From the NCBI GenBank assembly GCA_023055425.1, contig JALGPY010000005.1, positions 79,897,495-79,961,494 on the forward strand: 64,000 nt of DNA. The letters are read 5' to 3'. The translations under genes were made by a program, and so were the position numbers. The stretch comes from Linanthus parryae (Eukaryota; Streptophyta; Magnoliopsida; Ericales; Polemoniaceae). The notes beneath the pieces were generated by a model. It searched no databases and was not told the origin of the DNA. It saw only the letters and a list, made by a program, of their open reading frames with translations. Shown here in pieces: positions 45,313 to 58,287 of the stretch; the first letter of the stretch is position 1; each line of letters opens with the position of its first letter.

Positions 45313-45555
45313 CCACTCCGTCCCGTCTCTTTGTTCCCATTTGACTTTTTTGACTCGTATCTGGGTCACTTTGACCGGGTGATTTGGATAGCAAAATAAT
45401 ACGATTTTTTGATAATTCTTTCACCATATTATAGAGCAACTTTTACTCTACAACACCATGAAAAATTATCAAAAAATTATATCGATTTGCTATTCAAATC
45501 ACCCAGTAAATAGTGACAAAAATAAAATTGGGAACAAAGAGACGAGACGGAGTGG
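45313..45555. mobile_element. Stowaway-type MITE, copy 3 (243 bp)
   Basis: Ends CCACTCCGTCCCGTCTC and GAGACGAGACGGAGTGG lie inside TA repeats (45311-45312 and 45556-45557). Nearly palindromic throughout, so it could fold into one long hairpin. It is the best preserved of three copies in the window (others at 10330 and 44775). Confidence 0.93.
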
Positions 45556-45590
45556 TAGGTTATATTCATTTTTTCTTGTTTCATAGTAGT

Positions 45591-46135
45591 ACATCATGTC
45601 TGAGTCTCCATTCTTCATTTTTTGTTAAATCTAGACTGTATATTAGGAAAATAATAATCCATTGGTTGGTTCTGATTTGTATACAAGTTGTAGTAGGCTT
45701 TTAATTGCAGCAAGATCAATCTGGAGTGTTCTGCTGTTTCAGAATAGTTTGTTCCAGGATTAAAGGGGTGGCAGTAGTATGGAAATTAGGGGTGTGCTGT
45801 GAAAGTGTCAATCCACCTAACGACATATTCCAATCCAAGCCAACCCAATTTGAGCAATTTTGTAAAATCTGTATGGGTGTGGTTTAAACTTTAAAGTTAA
45901 CCTAGAACTTACTAATAGTTTTGGTTCATTATTTTTAGTCGAAAACCAACTGATCCCTGGTTGTGGTTCATTGTGCATTGAATGTAATATCTGGTAGCAG
46001 TATAATTTTTTGATACTACCACAAGGTAAAGAATGCTATTCTATCCTTACGTCTACTTGGGTACAAAGATCAAACAATGGGCTAGTCCGAATTGCTCGAT
46101 TTGTATACTCATTACATTTAAATGTTATATTGGAG
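45591..46135. other. Unassigned DNA
   Basis: About 545 bp without a recognised gene. TTTAATTGCAG near 45700 looks like an intron end, followed by a short open stretch (45705-45887), but I cannot name a product. Possibly old host sequence. Confidence 0.35.
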
Positions 46136-46143
46136 AGTATTAT

Positions 46144-47411
46144 CAAGGCCGACTCTAAATGTTTGGGTGCCATAAGCAAATGAAAATTTGATGCCCTTTT
46201 TATATGTTAATATAAAAGGAAATACTTTAATTCAATAATTTTGCTCTTCTATATGTTTAATTTGTCCCCATCTAATAGCTCAAGCAACCTTAGATAATAC
46301 AAAGAGAAATGTTAGGGAACCCACCGCTATCATACACACAAAATAAAAGATATGACCGGATCAACAGTGAAAATTATCACCAATTTGTTGTAAAAATCCC
46401 TAAAAAAGCTTTTGCTATAAAAAAAATAACATCACCAATTTAAAGATATATAACTTCAAACAGAAAACTAAAAAATGAAGAATTTCGCAAACAACTCTTT
46501 GAGATAAAATACACTCACACACCCTGAACACAAAAAGGAAAGTCAATTTTCCGTACGTAAAGAAATTGGTCAAGCACACTATTCTTCTAAAATTTTGAAG
46601 AGACTTTAATTTGGATGTTGGGGCATGAATTTTGATGGAGTCCCGAGTAAGCTGTAAATAGCCAAATTGCTGAAATTGAAATCCACCCAAAATTTATAAG
46701 ACAATAAAATTGACTTAATAATTCATTTGATCATTTGAATCGAAATTCAACTTCAACCCTAAATTTAAAAAATAATAAAATTGAATTAAAATTTCACTCA
46801 CATTGAGATGTAAATCTTTTGCTTTGGTATTGCCAAACACAAATCTTAGAGAATCGAGAAGATGTTAGGATAAACGCCATCTTACTGGTTACAAGGTTTA
46901 GTTGATAACGATGTAATGAACTCAGTGCCTCCTTAGTTTGGTTTTAATATTTTTTATTCTAAAAAAAAAATGTTAGGGAATTAAACAGTGTAGACATTGA
47001 TTATTTTGGTAAAAATCTTACAATGATAATATGATTTGATGAATTATGAAAAGTTCTTTAATAGCAAAATCATTCTTAACGTCTTCTAAAAAATTTCATT
47101 CTTAACGTAGTTATGGGGGGAATAGTTATCGCTAGTCCTAGTAAGAGGAAAGGTTTTGAGAGATTTAAACAGACAAATTAGGTGAGGAGAGATAAACATC
47201 ACTAATCAAAGTTTTAGGATCGTGGATTTGGATAACTGTTATACTTTTTTTCTAAACAAGAAACATACTTCCCTCAAAAAAAAAAAAAAAAAGAAAGAAA
47301 CATACTATATAATGAAATTACTAAAATATACCTATATAAAATCTGGCGCCCCCCTAAGAGTTTGGTGCCCTAAGCAACTGCCTTAACGGCTTACTGCTAG
47401 AGCCGGACCTG
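46144..47411. mobile_element. Non-autonomous hAT element (1268 bp)
   Basis: Ends CAAGGCCGACTCTA and TAGAGCCGGACCTG are imperfect inverted repeats, flanked by a perfect 8-bp TSD, agtattat (46136-46143 and 47412-47419). Just inside, GTTTGGGTGCC and GGTGCCCTAAGC are further inverted matches. The AT-rich interior holds no transposase. Confidence 0.9.
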
Positions 47412-47419
47412 AGTATTAT

Positions 47420-47636
47420 ATAACATATTATTAAGAATCTATTATTTTTTTATTAATTATAAGTAGTATTTTTAATTCTGTTTATGTTCTTAACTAATAG
47501 ATTTTTTTTTTCATTGATACAAATGGATAATTAAAAATCTAACAATATATAGTCATTATTTTTTAGCATCAAATAAAAAAATGAAGTGTCTACATTCGGT
47601 ATCAATTTTTATATGTTAGTTGGAAAATTTTAATTG
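47420..47636. other. AT-rich spacer
   Basis: About 217 bp of AT-rich DNA between the hAT element and the terminal-like repeat. No feature seen. Confidence 0.5.
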
Positions 47637-47820
47637 AGTTGAATGTGATAATTATGTTACGGTTAAAGGCATTTTGCACTCGTTGTTTGGATTATATACA
47701 AAAACGAGTTGAATGTGATAATTATGAAGACATTTTGCACTCGTTGTTTGGATTATTTACAAAAACCCCCTGTTGTTTGGGGATATACAAATACCACCCC
47801 TGTCTCTGTTGCATCTAACG
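47637..47820 (+). repeat. Left terminal-like sequence, inverted partner at 63.3-63.5 kb
   Basis: GGTTAAAGGCATTTTGCACT at 47661, then TTTGGATTATATACAAAAA, GGGGATATACAAATACC and CACCCCTGTC. The reverse complement of 63482-63370 has the same blocks in order with scattered changes. Within this copy a 69-bp unit is tandemly duplicated (GAGTTGAATGTGATAATTATG at 47637 and 47706). These resemble long TIRs of Mutator-like elements, but no 9-bp TSD was found. Confidence 0.6.
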
Positions 47821-47984
47821 GCGCACTGACGGTGGGGTAAACAGACATCATTACCCTCAAGATTTAAGGAAATAACCCCACTATATATTTCCACTCACAA
47901 ACCATAATTTTTAATCTCTCTCTCTTACTCTCCTCACAGCCGCCTCTCTCTCTCCATCACCAGCGCATTCTTCCTTCAACACAC

Positions 47985-48512
47985 ACAACTCTCTTTGCAT
48001 CATCTGCAAATCGGGAACGAATTGAGCATTAGGAGGGCCTTGCTTGTTCCCATTTGCGAACAAATCGAGTTGAGAATTCCGCTCGGCCTCTTTGGCGGTC
48101 ACTGAGTTCCCATTCCGGCAGCTGCAGGAGAATCGGAATCGCGACCTAGAAGGGAATTGACAGAAGCTGATTCCGAAAACCCACCACCGTTGGCACCCTT
48201 TAGAGTGTTGAGGAACCAGTCCTCCAATTGACTCGAGTTCTCGATGAGAGACCCAATTGAGGACGCCGAATCGGGCTTCGACAGGAAGAGGAACAGCCGT
48301 AGGCGAGACGGTTTATGGGAATTGTTGGCGGCTGCAACGGCGGTGGAGAGGCAGTCGTACTCATTGGTCATGTTCTCCAGCTCTTCATCGGAGGTAATTG
48401 AGATAAAAGAATCGAGGTCTTCATTAGGAAATTGGTACTTGAGTGTGAAACATCGTCCACTAAGGAGGGTTTTGGAGGGAAGAAAAATATTGGGAGAGGG
48501 TGTTTGAGGCAA
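47985..48512 (-). pseudogene. PB1-domain (octicosapeptide/Phox/Bem1p) gene fragment
   Basis: The minus-strand frame from 48512 holds the second half of a PB1 domain: FTLKYQFPNEDLDSFISI then TSDEELENMTNEYD, with the acidic OPCA-type motif (Asp/Glu cluster). A Ser/Asn-rich tail follows (SRLRLFLFLSKPDSASSIGS, SENSLLG-like text). The N-terminal half of the PB1 domain is missing. A stop and frame change near 48098 lead to VTAKEAERNSQLDLFANGN and PDLQMM-type text. Plant PB1 proteins use this domain for protein-protein pairing. It lacks start, N-terminus and intact frame, so it is most likely a captured, dead fragment. Confidence 0.78.
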
Positions 48513-48683
48513 GATTGTTGCAAATAGGGGGGGTAATATTATCCCTAAATAAAATAATGAACCAAGTCACCAAAAATTCAAAATACTCTTGACAAATACT
48601 ATCTTCCCACTCACAAATCAAAAATTCAAAACAACTCTCCCCCTTTCTAACAGAGGCGGCCCTTCTCCTCCTTCCCCTCTTTC

Positions 48684-48944
48684 ATGTTGCCAAAATCACT
48701 GACAAATCGAGCAGCAGCAGAGACGTCCAAGGAAGCCCCGCCGCCGGCGGCCAGCTTCGTCCCTGTCTTCGTCGCCGCCCAAGTGCCGGCTCCTCTGCTC
48801 GACCAGGACCTCGCCGTTCGAAGCCCAAACCCGATTCATCATCCTTCCGATGGTGTCTCCGTTCTCAGTGACGAAAACGGCGATGGAGTCCTGACTTTAC
48901 AAGATCGGTCCCCGAGCTTGCAGGATCGAGGCACGATCAAGTAA
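48684..48944 (+). other. Small Ala/Pro-rich open frame, product unknown
   Basis: 86 codons from MLPKSLTNRAAAETSKE. Composition is more gene-like than its surroundings, but no domain is recognised, and its end runs into the GATC-rich repeats at 48898. Could be another captured exon piece between the PB1 fragment and element D. Confidence 0.25.
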
Positions 48945-49065
48945 AGTCGGTCCTCGATCTTGCTTGATCGGACCTCGATCTTGCAAGATCGGTACCCGAT
49001 TAAGCATAATCGGACCTCGATCTTGCTTGATCGTATCTCGATCTTCCATGATCGGGAATCTGACC
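48898..49065. repeat. Palindromic CGATCTTGC repeats
   Basis: About seven imperfect units of 25-30 bp built on CGATCTTGCTTGATCGGACC. One unit holds the perfect 16-bp palindrome CGATCTTGCAAGATCG (48976-48991). Neighbouring units differ at the centre (TTGCTTGA, TTAAGCATAA, TTCCATGA), so each can form a small hairpin. Confidence 0.7.
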
Positions 49066-49293
49066 AGCTCGAGACCCACTAGTTGTAACCCATTACACAT
49101 CACCACCCTTTTTGCACACATCTTAGAATCTCCCCCCTTTTTACAAAACCCTTATAAGGTTCCCCCATTTTGCAAAATAGCCGTCTTGGAGGGGAAGAGA
49201 GCCTAGAGCTGGTTCGAGCCTGGGATCTTGGAGGCGGCGGCGATGATGATTCGGACTGTATCAGCCTGTTTGTTCTCCCCCCTCTTCTTTGCC

Positions 49294-51291
49294 TGAAACA
49301 GCATGAAGGACCACGGTTCACAGCTAGTACAATTCAACCGAAATTCCAAGTACATTATTTATATATAAAAAGGAGAACCCTCCAACAAAGTTTGGAAACA
49401 AAGAAATAAACAAAACTAAACGTCTGAAATATCTAAGTGATGAAATGAAAACTAAATTTTATTTGCTGCGAAAATCCTAAGCTTCAACATGTGCGCGTTT
49501 CCCTCACCTCAATGCCAACCTGCGGGTTTTACAATAGACAAAGCCGACCGCAGAAAAATTTTAATTAGTAAAAACTAAGTAAGTATACCACAACACGTAA
49601 AGACGGAGTTTTTGGCTAACACGAGAGTATAAGCAGGAAGATAAGCAATAACCACAACTTTATTCTTTATCTGGTTGAGGCATAACACGAGCCCCAACAT
49701 GTTCGATGTGGACAGAGAGGTCACGGTGGAATAATAATAAAGTAGGGTGCTTCTACGGGATATCACAGTCCATCCCGATTCTCCCTAAAATAACTAGTGA
49801 GACCTTAAGTGTCGACACCCCTATACAGTTGTGATCCAAACATGCATAGGTAGTACTCCTAGTTTTCACAATAAATAAGAGGGTATATACCCTAGGGAAA
49901 TCAACGCACATGTGTCCCCGGCCGTAGCCTTCACACGCATCCTCTGTACACCGTTCCCAATTCTATTATCATACAATTATTGTTCAATATTTCACGAGGG
50001 TAAAAGATCACAATTTGAATAGTAACCACATGCTTTTCAAAACCGATCATGATAAATCACTAGGAAGGCTCAAAGTATTGTAAAGAGCAAATCGAATTTA
50101 CAGTTTGAGATAACGCACACGAAATAACACATTTTGATAATTTAAAGATGTTGTGCTTATACTTACTTGGATTGAAGAGAGCTCCACACACACAAGCAAG
50201 CACAGAAACTAGTAATAGTAGTACGGGCCGTCAAAGAACAGATCGTCTATGAACTCGGAATCTACAATAATCACGTAGCCCTAACATTAACACACGACCA
50301 ATCTCATACAAATAATGCAATAATGCCCTATGTGCAATGCAAGTGAACAACTCCAATAATTCCCCAACCAAATTATAATTTATTATATAAAAATAATAAT
50401 AGACAGAAATTAAATTAAACAGGTAGGAAAAAAGTTATAGATACAAGGGCTAAGAACTTAAATAACGAAACCACTATTAAGATTTCAGAAACACTGTTTA
50501 GTATTCAAACTAAGTTCACTTTAATAAGAAGCACTAAGAAAATTACTACTTGAAAATTATGTATAAATATAGATATTATTTTTATTATTATCATTAAATC
50601 TTGAAAACTCATTTATCTTTACGAAATTTAAGCTCCCACAAATTATTAATACTTGAGGCAAAAGCATTTCCCTAATATACACAAAACACTAGTAGTTATA
50701 TTTATTCTATTAACAAAAACTCTTTTCAATTGAAGTTATAAAATTATAAAGACAGATTATACGTATTAATTTCGAAATAGGAAAAAGGAATAAAGTAAAA
50801 ATATTTATATGAAAGAAAAAGATACACTACTAATCTTACCAATACTACCGCCACTTATTTTATACCACCACTACTAATAGTGCATCTAGTTTACTGCGCT
50901 ACTACCTCCATTAGATTCCTACTTTAAATACTTTTACTACTACCATTACTATTAATTTACCTCCCACTAAATGCAACCCCTGAACACAAGCACACAATCC
51001 CAAAACTCATTCACCCATAAAACATACAAACCATAATATATATATATATGTATATGTATATATATAAACACATGCATGACTCCATGGATGAACAGAACAA
51101 GAAAGTTAAGAGTGACGGAAATTAGAAATAAATGTTGTAAATCAACTTACAGACGCAAGTAAAGTGAGACAGAGACGAAGCGGAGACGACAGGTGACGGA
51201 AGGTGGCGGCGACGGATCATGGGAGGGAGTGCGCTGGTGGGTTTCCGATCGGCAATAATTGCGACGGTCTGGGTTCGGTTGGCTTCTTGTC
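49294..51291 (-). repeat. Element D LTR, left copy, cut at its right side
   Basis: Colinear with 60284-62300. It begins TGAAACAGCATGAAGG. Homology stops at 51291 within GGCTTCTTGTC, then eight bases (AAGCTCGC) lead into the truncated copia A2 LTR. The minus orientation follows from the primer site next to the right copy. It contains AT microsatellites near 51035-51065. Small frames in it are not genes. Confidence 0.8.
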
Positions 51292-51298
51292 AAGCTCG

Positions 51299-52659
51299 CA
51301 AGGATCACAAGTCAAGAATCATAACGATGGTAAGGGAAGAAATCAACAACACACCTTAGGGTTCTCCTTTGATGACTTCAAACGCGAATTGTGTCACGTT
51401 CTCTATAGTTGATCCACGCCTAGAGTTGATCCTAGATCTCCCAAGTCCTTGGTGCTAGCCCGGAAGAGGAAGAAGAATCACGCAAAACGAGACCCGAAAG
51501 GAGGGTCTCGACCTCCTTTGTGGCCGACGGGATGGGCGGCGGCAAGAGGGGCGGTCGGCTCCTCTTGTTGCTTGCTCTCTCTCCTTTTGTTCTCTCCCAC
51601 TCTTTGTTATGTTCAATAATGAGCATAAGTTATGTGGGAAGGAAGGAAGGAAGGAAGGTCCTTTATATCGTCCAACAACTCATTGCCAACTACCTAAAGG
51701 ATTTATTCTAGTCCTACTAGAATTCAATTTAGTCCCTTCCTTGAAAATTAGTCCCAACTAAGTTTGCAAGGTTTTGCAAAGTGATCCTTCTAATTAATTA
51801 ATCCAATTAATTAATTCCCAAATCTAGTTCAACTCTATATAGCGTGTGACCCCATAGGTTCTATCTAGTTGGTAGCAACTATTTGCTAATATGGAGCGGT
51901 TTCTAGCAAAACATCTATTCTAGCCAACTAATAGAATAGTCATCTTGACAACCTTTGTACAAGTAATTGTCTCATCCCTTTGTCTCTATATCCGAATTGG
52001 ACACGAGACATACAAGTCACACTCGTATATCCAATCCACAGTTTCTTGATCCATGGGAATAGCCTTATTCGGTAAATAACATCAATATCCCATATTGATT
52101 TATTTGAGTCTGGCCAGACATTCTATAAGCACTATCCCTCGAGTGGCCTAGGATATTTGCTCCTGTTAAGTGGGAGGGACAAATTCTATCTACGTCCACT
52201 ACGATCTCTAAGCTTGCTTCTTATTGTATCCAGTACACGCCTTTATAACTACCCAGTTACGGTGTAGCGTTTAACGCTACCAAAATCACAATAATCCACA
52301 ACTAGAATATCTAGTGACTTCAAGTCTAAGGATGACAATACCTTTGCACCGCGAGAAGCGCTTGTGACTCAACATAACGTGTATGTAGCCTTCTCGGAGA
52401 TGGGTCAATCCAGTGCAACATTCCCTAATGCACACCTATGTGTTGGATCATGATGTCTCCATATCAATCCAACCCCATACTAGTCTATAGATGATTGTCC
52501 CATTAATCATTATACTGGACTAGGGATATTTAAGATAAACAACACAATTGTAAATCTAAGGACTTCATTATATTAAATATACAATAAATAATAAATGAAT
52601 TTCTAGCCACAAATAAATTCATACTAAACTAGATTGCCTCTAGGGCATCTATTCCAACA
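51299..52659 (-). repeat. A2 3' LTR, outer end truncated
   Basis: Minus-strand start TGTTGGAATAGATGCCC lies at 52659, next to the polypurine tract. The outer end stops at CAAGGATCACAAG (51299), short of the family's terminal ...CCCTACA. It includes a GGAA microsatellite near 51640. Confidence 0.92.
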
Positions 52660-52672
52660 GTCTCCCACTTGC

Positions 52673-55600
52673 ACTAGAGCCAATCTGGCGCATCTCGTAT
52701 GCCCATACTCCTAGTGTGCCCTTCATGCTTCCACTACGTGAGCGGCTTTGTAAGCGGGTCTGACAGATTATCATCTGTAGGAATCTTGCATATCCGAACG
52801 TCTCCTCTATCGATAATATCTCGAATCAGATGAAACTTCCTGAGCACGTGCTTGGACTTCTGGTGCGATCTGGGTTCCTTTGATTGCGCGATCGCCTCAG
52901 TGTTTTCACAGTACAACTCGACTGGATCCGCAATGCTAGGGACCACACCCAGTTCAGAAACAAACTTTTTGATCCAAACAGCTTCCTTTGCTGCACCATT
53001 TGCAGCAATGTACTCAGCCTCTGTTGTAGAATCAGCTACCATCTCTTGCTTGGAACTCTTCCAACTCACCCCTGCTCAGGCAAAACACAGATCCCGATTG
53101 TGATCTAAAGTCATATATGTCGGTTTGGAAGCTTGCATCAGTGTAACCCCTTACACGCAACTCTTCCTCACCGCCAAATATCAAGAAACCATCCTTAGTT
53201 CTTCTCAAGTACTTTAGGATATTCTTGACAGCAATCCAGTGACTCTCACCCGGATTGGATTGGTATCTGCTTGTCATACTCAAGGCATATGACACATCTG
53301 GTCTAGTACATAACATGGCGTACATGATAGATCCAATGGCCGAGGCATAGGGTATTCTACTCATGCGTTCTTTCTCAATCTCATTGGAAGGACAACCACT
53401 CTTCGAAAGAGTGATTCCATGTGACATGGGCAAGAATCCCTTATTGGAATCTTGCATGTTGAACCGTTTCAACACCTTGTCAATATATGTACTTTGACTT
53501 AGGCCTAGCAACCTCTTAGATCTATCTCTATAGATCTTTATACCAAGTATATAAGCTGCTTCCCCTAAGTCCTTCATTGAGAAACACTTCCCTAGCCAAT
53601 CTTTAACAGATTGCAGCATGGGAACGTCGTTTCCAATGAGTAGTATGTCATCTACATACAAGACCAGAAAAGCTACAGAGCTCCCACTAACCTTCTTGTA
53701 GACACAAGACTCATCTTCGTTTCTGATAAAGCCAAACTCTTTGACCACTTCATCAAAACGTCGATTCCAAATCCTAGAAGCTTGCTTCAATCCATAAATG
53801 GATCGTTGTAGCTTACAGAATTTGTTGGCTTGCTTTGGATCCTCAAAACCCTCCGGCTGTATCATATACACGTCCAGGAGATTCCCATAAAGGAATGCTG
53901 TTTTGACATCCATCTGCCAAATCTCATAGTCGTGGTATGTGCAATCGCAAGTAGGATTCGGATGGATTTGGTCATAGCGACTGGTGAAAAGGTTTCATCA
54001 TAGTCAATACCATGTATCTGTCTGAATCCTTTAGCCACCAATCGACCCTTATAGGTAATCACATTACCATCCATGTCGATCTTCTTCTTGAAGACCCACT
54101 TGCACCCTGTGGGTCGCGCCCCATCGGGTGGTTCCACCAAAGTCCATACTTTGTTGGTATACATGGATTCCATCTCGGATCTCATGGCTTCTAGCCAATT
54201 CTGAGAGTCTGGGCCTTTCATGGCCTCCTCATAGGTAGTAGGCTCATCATATATGAGCATCGTGTCACCGGAATCGATCACGAGAAGTCCATACCTCTCG
54301 GGTTCCTGGTGCACTCTACTAGATCTACGAAGCTCTTGTGTTACTTGAACAGGTTGCTCCACAACTGCTTGTGGTTCCTGTTCATGTTCCATAATCGGTT
54401 CAGCGATTTGTGGTTCTTGAACCTCTTCAAGTTCTACATTCCTCCCACTTGCTTCTTTAGAGACAAACTCTCTTTCTAGAAACACGCCGGTCCGAGCAAC
54501 AAACACTTTGTTCTCGGTTGGATTGTAGAATTAGTATCCCTTAGTTTCCTTAAGGTACCACACAAATTTGCACTTATCCGATTTAGGCCCCAGCTTGTCT
54601 GATTGTAAACGTTTTACATAGACATCGCAGCCCCAAATCCTCATGAATGACAGTGTGGAAGCCTCCCACTCCACATCTCATATGGTGACTGATTTAGATG
54701 GAACACGGTTAATGGTGAAAGCTGCACTTAATAGAGCGTAGCCCCAAAATGATAATGGAAGATTAGTTTGACACAACATAGATCGAACCATATCCAATAG
54801 GGTTCGATTCCTCCTCTCGGACACGCCATTCCATTGTGGCGTTCCGGGTGGAGTTAGTTGGGACACGATCCCACACTCTCTAAGATAATCGTCAAATTCT
54901 TGGCTCAAGTATTCTCCTCCACGATCTGATCGTAGAGCCTTGATACTTTTGCCGAGTTGCTTTTCTACTTCATTCTTGAATTCCTTGAACACTTCAAAGG
55001 AATCGGATTTTGCCCTCATGAGGTACACAAATCCATATCTACTGTAATCATCAGTAAATGTAATGAAGTAGACATAACCACCCCTGGCAGGCGTGGCAAA
55101 TGGCCCACACACATCGGTATGTATGAGCGCCAATTGCTCACTAGTCCTCTCACCTTTCTTATTGAAAGGGGACTTTGTCATTTTTCCCAATAAACAAGCT
55201 TCACATGTCTCATATGATTCAAAATCAAATGAGTCTAGTAATCCATCCTTATGGAGTCTAGATACACGTTTCTCATTTATGTGGCCTAAACGACAGTGCC
55301 ATAAGTAAGCAGGATTTAAATCATTTATTTTAATCCGCTTGGTATTAATGTTGTAGACAGGATTGCTTAGATCAAGGACATATAGTCCATTAAATAATTG
55401 CGCACTAAAATAGTGAATATTATTTAAATAAAAGGAACAACAATTGTTCTTTGTTGAAATAATAAAACCATCCTTGTCCAAACAAGAAATAGAAATAATG
55501 TTTCTGCTCATAGAAGGCACAAAATAGCAATTATTTAATTCTAAAGCTAATCCTGAAGGCAGAGATAGCTCGCACACGCCTATGGCCAACGCAGCAACCT

Positions 55601-55861
55601 TTGCTCCATTCCCAACGCGCAGATCTACCTCTCCTTTAGCCAATCTTCTACTTCTCTTTAGATCCTGCATATTTCGAAAAATATGAGATCCACATCAGTA
55701 TCTAATACCCATGATATAGAGACAGTTAAATTGACATCTACAACAAATACACCTGGTGGTGGTGGAATCACTATTCCAAGCCTCTTGTCCTCCAGATATT
55801 TTGGGCAGTTCCTCCTCCAGTGTCCAGGCTGACTGCAGTAGTGACACTCACCTTTAGTCAC
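52673..55861 (-). pseudogene. pol: A2 pol
   Basis: Minus strand, same domain order as A1: knuckle CHYCSQPGHWRRNC, protease WVLDT (a lost base near 55697 destroys the DTGC and shifts the frame), pre-integrase and integrase (55670-54678), RT (54506-53862 and 53913-53032), RNase H (53069-52734). A nonsense change lies near 54531. Frameshifts lie near 53945 and 53070, and a late stop replaces Gln near 52733. The RT active site is an intact YVDD (near 53651), unlike A1. No protein can be made in full. Confidence 0.92.
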
Positions 55862-56606
55862 ACCTTTGGCAATGCCACCAACAGGCTTAAGGGCAGGTTC
55901 CTTGGACTTGGCAACTGACTTGACTTTTCCCTTTGAGGATGAGGCAAACCTTTTGCCCTTTCCTTTCTGCACCATCATAATGGCTTTGCCCTTACCCTTG
56001 TTGATGCTCTGTTCATCTGTCCGCAACATATTGAGTAAATCTGGCAGTGGTTTCACGATCTCGTTCATGTTATAGTTCATGATGAACTGTCCATAACTCT
56101 CGGGCAACGATTGCAAACACGAGATCGGTTGCCAACTCTTGGCCGACCGGGAACCCTAGTCGGGCGAGATTCTCCAAGTACCCGATCATACGGAGCACAT
56201 GGGGTCCCACCGGGTTCCCTTCTGCCAGATGACACTTGAACAGTGCCTTAGAGACCTCGTACCTCTCTACCCTTGCCTGCTCTTGGAAGAGCTGCTTCAG
56301 ATGCTCGATCATATCGATAGCATTCATGTTTTCGTGTTGCTTCTGAAGCTCAGAAGTCATGGTGCATAGCATAAGGCAGGCTGCATCATTAGCGTCATCA
56401 ACACGCTTTTGATATGCCTTTAGGGCAACAGGTGTTTGGTTCTCTGGACCTTCTGGAACATGCTCCTCTATTGCGTACAGTTTCTTCTCTTGCTTGAGAA
56501 CAATTCTCAAGTTTCTTTACCAATCAAGAAAGTTGGTTCCAGAGAGCTTGTCCTTCTCAAGGACAGATCGTAGGGAATGTTGTGAACTAGATGAGTTGTT
56601 TGCCAT
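55862..56606 (-). pseudogene. gag: A2 gag
   Basis: Starts MANNSSSSQHS at 56606. A nonsense codon replaces the Tyr after LDW near 56518; the frame 56510-56070 then carries the capsid. One extra base near 56113 shifts the frame, and the rest continues at 56116. The Lys/Gly-rich linker is in frame with the zinc knuckle here, which shows that A1's gag/pol break is a mutation and not a family trait. Confidence 0.9.
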
Positions 56607-58273
56607 TTGGAATTCTACAAAAAGGAAAATACGCAAGTTTTAGTATTTGTGAATTTTTGACTATATTCAATAATGGCTAGTTTATCAAATATAGCTCCCA
56701 CTATTTTTCTACGGATTAATAACCCTCAAGATATTAATGCAGAAAATATCATTATATTTTCTAGTGGGCCAAGAGCCATGTTTCACTTCCTTATGAGCTT
56801 GCTTTGGCAAGTCACCCATAATTTGGCTACTTTAGGTAGGAACAATTCCAATTGCATCCCTTATGCAACTCTTGGTTCAATTGGGCAAATAAATCCTTAT
56901 TTATCCATCCATATGGATAATCCCAATTGATTGCGCCTAGGTTTCTTAATCATATTAATAGCCTAGTTGTGTTCAACCTCTTATCTAAACAATTGCACAT
57001 TGTTACGTGCCATCGCATTCCATCACTATGAACCAAGTCGCCATGCTTTGGCACGCACGAACTTGATAAATAATGATGATAATGAGTGTTTAAATAACGA
57101 GAAGGCAAGAACACAATATTTGAACTTTTGAGGGATTTTAAATTCAATTTTAATTGTTTTTGTTGATCAATATCAACTAATCTATCTATTTGAGTTTGGG
57201 CACAACTCCAAATAATAGATCCGGGTTGTCTAGTTATCTTATTATCCTAATTGCATGCATCATCCATACACCAACCACACAATAATAAGACATTAAAGTA
57301 AACAACCACAAAACAGAAATTAAACGTGATGTGGATATGGCCTTTTCTAGACTAAGATAATTCCAAGCCAATGGAATTATCTTTGAACCCTAAAACAAAC
57401 ACATCTCCATGCGTCTTGATTTTGGTCCATCCTTCATAGTCATGTGGAATGCTCCATGCTCCATGCTCCATCTTTTGTGGCTCCTTTGGCTTTGGGCTTC
57501 TTTTCTCCAATCTTGGCTAATAATCTACTTTATCTAGCACTAGCTAACTTCTATACTAAATAAAATAAATCTCACAAGTTGAGAAAAATGGCACGCAGGC
57601 CATAAAACCCTAATTAATTATTACAATTAATTGATCAGCTCGCAGGCCGTAAAATCAAACCACAAAATTAAACATCCACATCAAACCACGTCCTAAGGCC
57701 ATATCCAATCACCATGCGAATTGCACATAAACAGTTAAAATCCAATTTTAACGCGCTTGGTCAATTTTAATTGATTTTGAGGATTTCTAGGGTTAAAAAC
57801 GGTCCATGGGCCCAACAATCAAATGCCCGGGCCCAATTAGATGAACCACAAGGCCCTAGGGCCGGCCCGGCCCAAAACCCACATGCCTAGGCCGCGGGTT
57901 AGGGCCGCCCGGCCCCTAGGGCGGCCAATCTTGGGCGGCAAGCAAGAGGGGCGGTCCGTAGGGGAGGTCGAACCTCCTTGAGGGAGTTGTTTCCAAAACA
58001 ATTCACTTGCTTGGTGCCCAAGTTTGGTTGTTTCCTTGTTTTGGGAGAACTCCTTCTTCCCCAAGGATGCCCAAACCCTAGATCTAAGATCCTAAAATTT
58101 CTCAAACTCACCAATTCATGCATCCAATGCAAAAATTAGATCTTGTTATGATTAGTTATTGACAAATTGCATCCCATGCTTGATTTGTCTTGTTTTACGC
58201 GATAAACAATCAAATTAAGGTGTAAAACAACTAAAACGTAACACATAAACCACGTTTATGCTCTACGACCTGT
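56607..58273 (-). other. A2 untranslated leader
   Basis: Counterpart of 865-2529 in inverse orientation, including the GGCCC-rich stretch (57825-57960). No gene. Contains ATGCTCCATGCTCCATGC near 57449. Confidence 0.75.
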
Positions 58274-58287
58274 GGCTCTGATACCAC

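Larger units (their letters stand above)
44675..45590. repeat. Duplicated host segment split by MITEs
   Basis: 44700-44774 (CCTTTCCAGCTACGTCTCC to TTCTTGTTTCATA) recurs as 45267-45312 plus 45556-45585, interrupted exactly at GTAGATA by the MITE at 45313. The first copy has the uninterrupted GTAGATAGGTTATATTC and so acts as an empty site. A third partial start (TAGTAGTACATCATG) follows at about 45584. Confidence 0.8.
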
